NCBI GenBank assembly: GCA_910578765.1
Contig: CAJTRW010000049.1
Location: 1-6,035, forward strand
DNA from: an uncultured Christensenella sp.
Lineage (GTDB): Bacteria; Bacillota; Clostridia; Christensenellales; Borkfalkiaceae
DNA: 6,035 nt
Direction of reading: 5' to 3'
Shown: positions 5,952 to 6,035 of the stretch, piece by piece
Layout of the letters: every line of letters begins with the position of its first letter
How positions within the stretch are numbered: the stretch's first letter is position 1
Translations under genes and position numbers: made by a program
The notes under the pieces: model-generated
Told to the model about the DNA's origin: nothing
The model's database searches: none
Seen by the model: the letters and a program-made list of their open reading frames with translations, nothing else

Positions 5952-6035
5952 TGTTTGCTCCTTTGCGCTGTCTGCGTATGTGCGGACTGCGGCTTAAAAA
6001 TTTTGTTGTTCGCTTTGGTGCTTACCGTCTTAACC
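5948..6035 (-). CDS. 3' end of an upstream element gene (partial)
   Basis: This minus-strand frame is open from the window edge to a TGA at 5948-5950 that overlaps the recombinase start as ATGA. The 28 visible residues end SAHTQTAQRSKQ and are basic and polar; no domain is recognisable. The other two minus-strand frames contain stops near the edge. The 4-base stop/start overlap is the usual sign of translational coupling in an operon, but the frame is short enough to be open by chance. Confidence 0.45.
   Translation of the reverse strand, partial: VKTVSTKANNKIFKPQSAHTQTAQRSKQ
5958..5964 (-). promoter_or_regulatory. Strong Shine-Dalgarno of the recombinase
   Basis: AAAGGAG on the minus strand, 6 bases before ATG 5951, fixes the recombinase start. 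It contrasts with polA, which has no visible site, and coaE, which has a weak one. Confidence 0.85.

Larger units (their letters stand above)
4398..6035 (-). mobile_element. End of a tRNA-integrated mobile element (continues right)
   Basis: Inferred from a serine integrase gene abutting a tRNA 3' end, a rise in GC content, a stronger ribosome-binding site than on the neighbouring genes, and an apparently co-translated upstream frame running off the window. The chromosomal side is to the left (coaE, tRNA). The element's other end and cargo are not visible, so it could be a prophage, a conjugative or mobilizable element, or a small island. Confidence 0.6.

Noticed and set aside
1..6035. CRISPR array, insertion sequence ends or rRNA
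   Set aside because: No regularly spaced direct repeats, transposase frames, terminal inverted repeats or rRNA segments were seen.

Overview
The window looks like part of a low-GC Bacillota (Clostridia-like) chromosome. The left two thirds are AT-rich, the promoters are close to the sigma-A consensus, the tRNA genes carry an encoded CCA, and DNA polymerase I sits directly upstream of dephospho-CoA kinase. No finer taxonomic placement can be supported from the sequence.

Layout, left to right. Bases 1-100 hold the possible tail of an upstream gene and a strong intrinsic terminator. A well-formed promoter at 108-136 drives tRNA-Leu(CAA) at 149-235, which has its own terminator at 241-279. A minus-strand gene for a Cys-rich, Qnr-like pentapeptide-repeat protein (360-938) has its own promoter and terminator. 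Diverging from it, the polA-coaE pair (1151-4277) covers DNA repair/replication and the last step of coenzyme A synthesis; the two reading frames overlap by 11-14 bases. A consensus promoter (4303-4331) then drives a second tRNA-Leu, anticodon AAG, at 4351-4435.

The right third is different. A large serine recombinase gene on the minus strand (4398-5951) is visibly GC-richer. It runs head-on into the tRNA-Leu(AAG) gene: its last 11 codons and its stop are the antisense of the tRNA 3' half. This is best read as one end of an integrated mobile element that used the tRNA as its target. The element continues off the right edge, where a further minus-strand frame ends in an ATGA overlap with the recombinase start.

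The most notable signals are the recombinase/tRNA overlap with two stem-loops in the last recombinase codons, the rare A34 anticodon of the target tRNA, and a polA start that sits almost exactly at the predicted transcription start with no Shine-Dalgarno. I see no convincing wholly new multi-gene system; the interior of the mobile element lies mostly outside the window.
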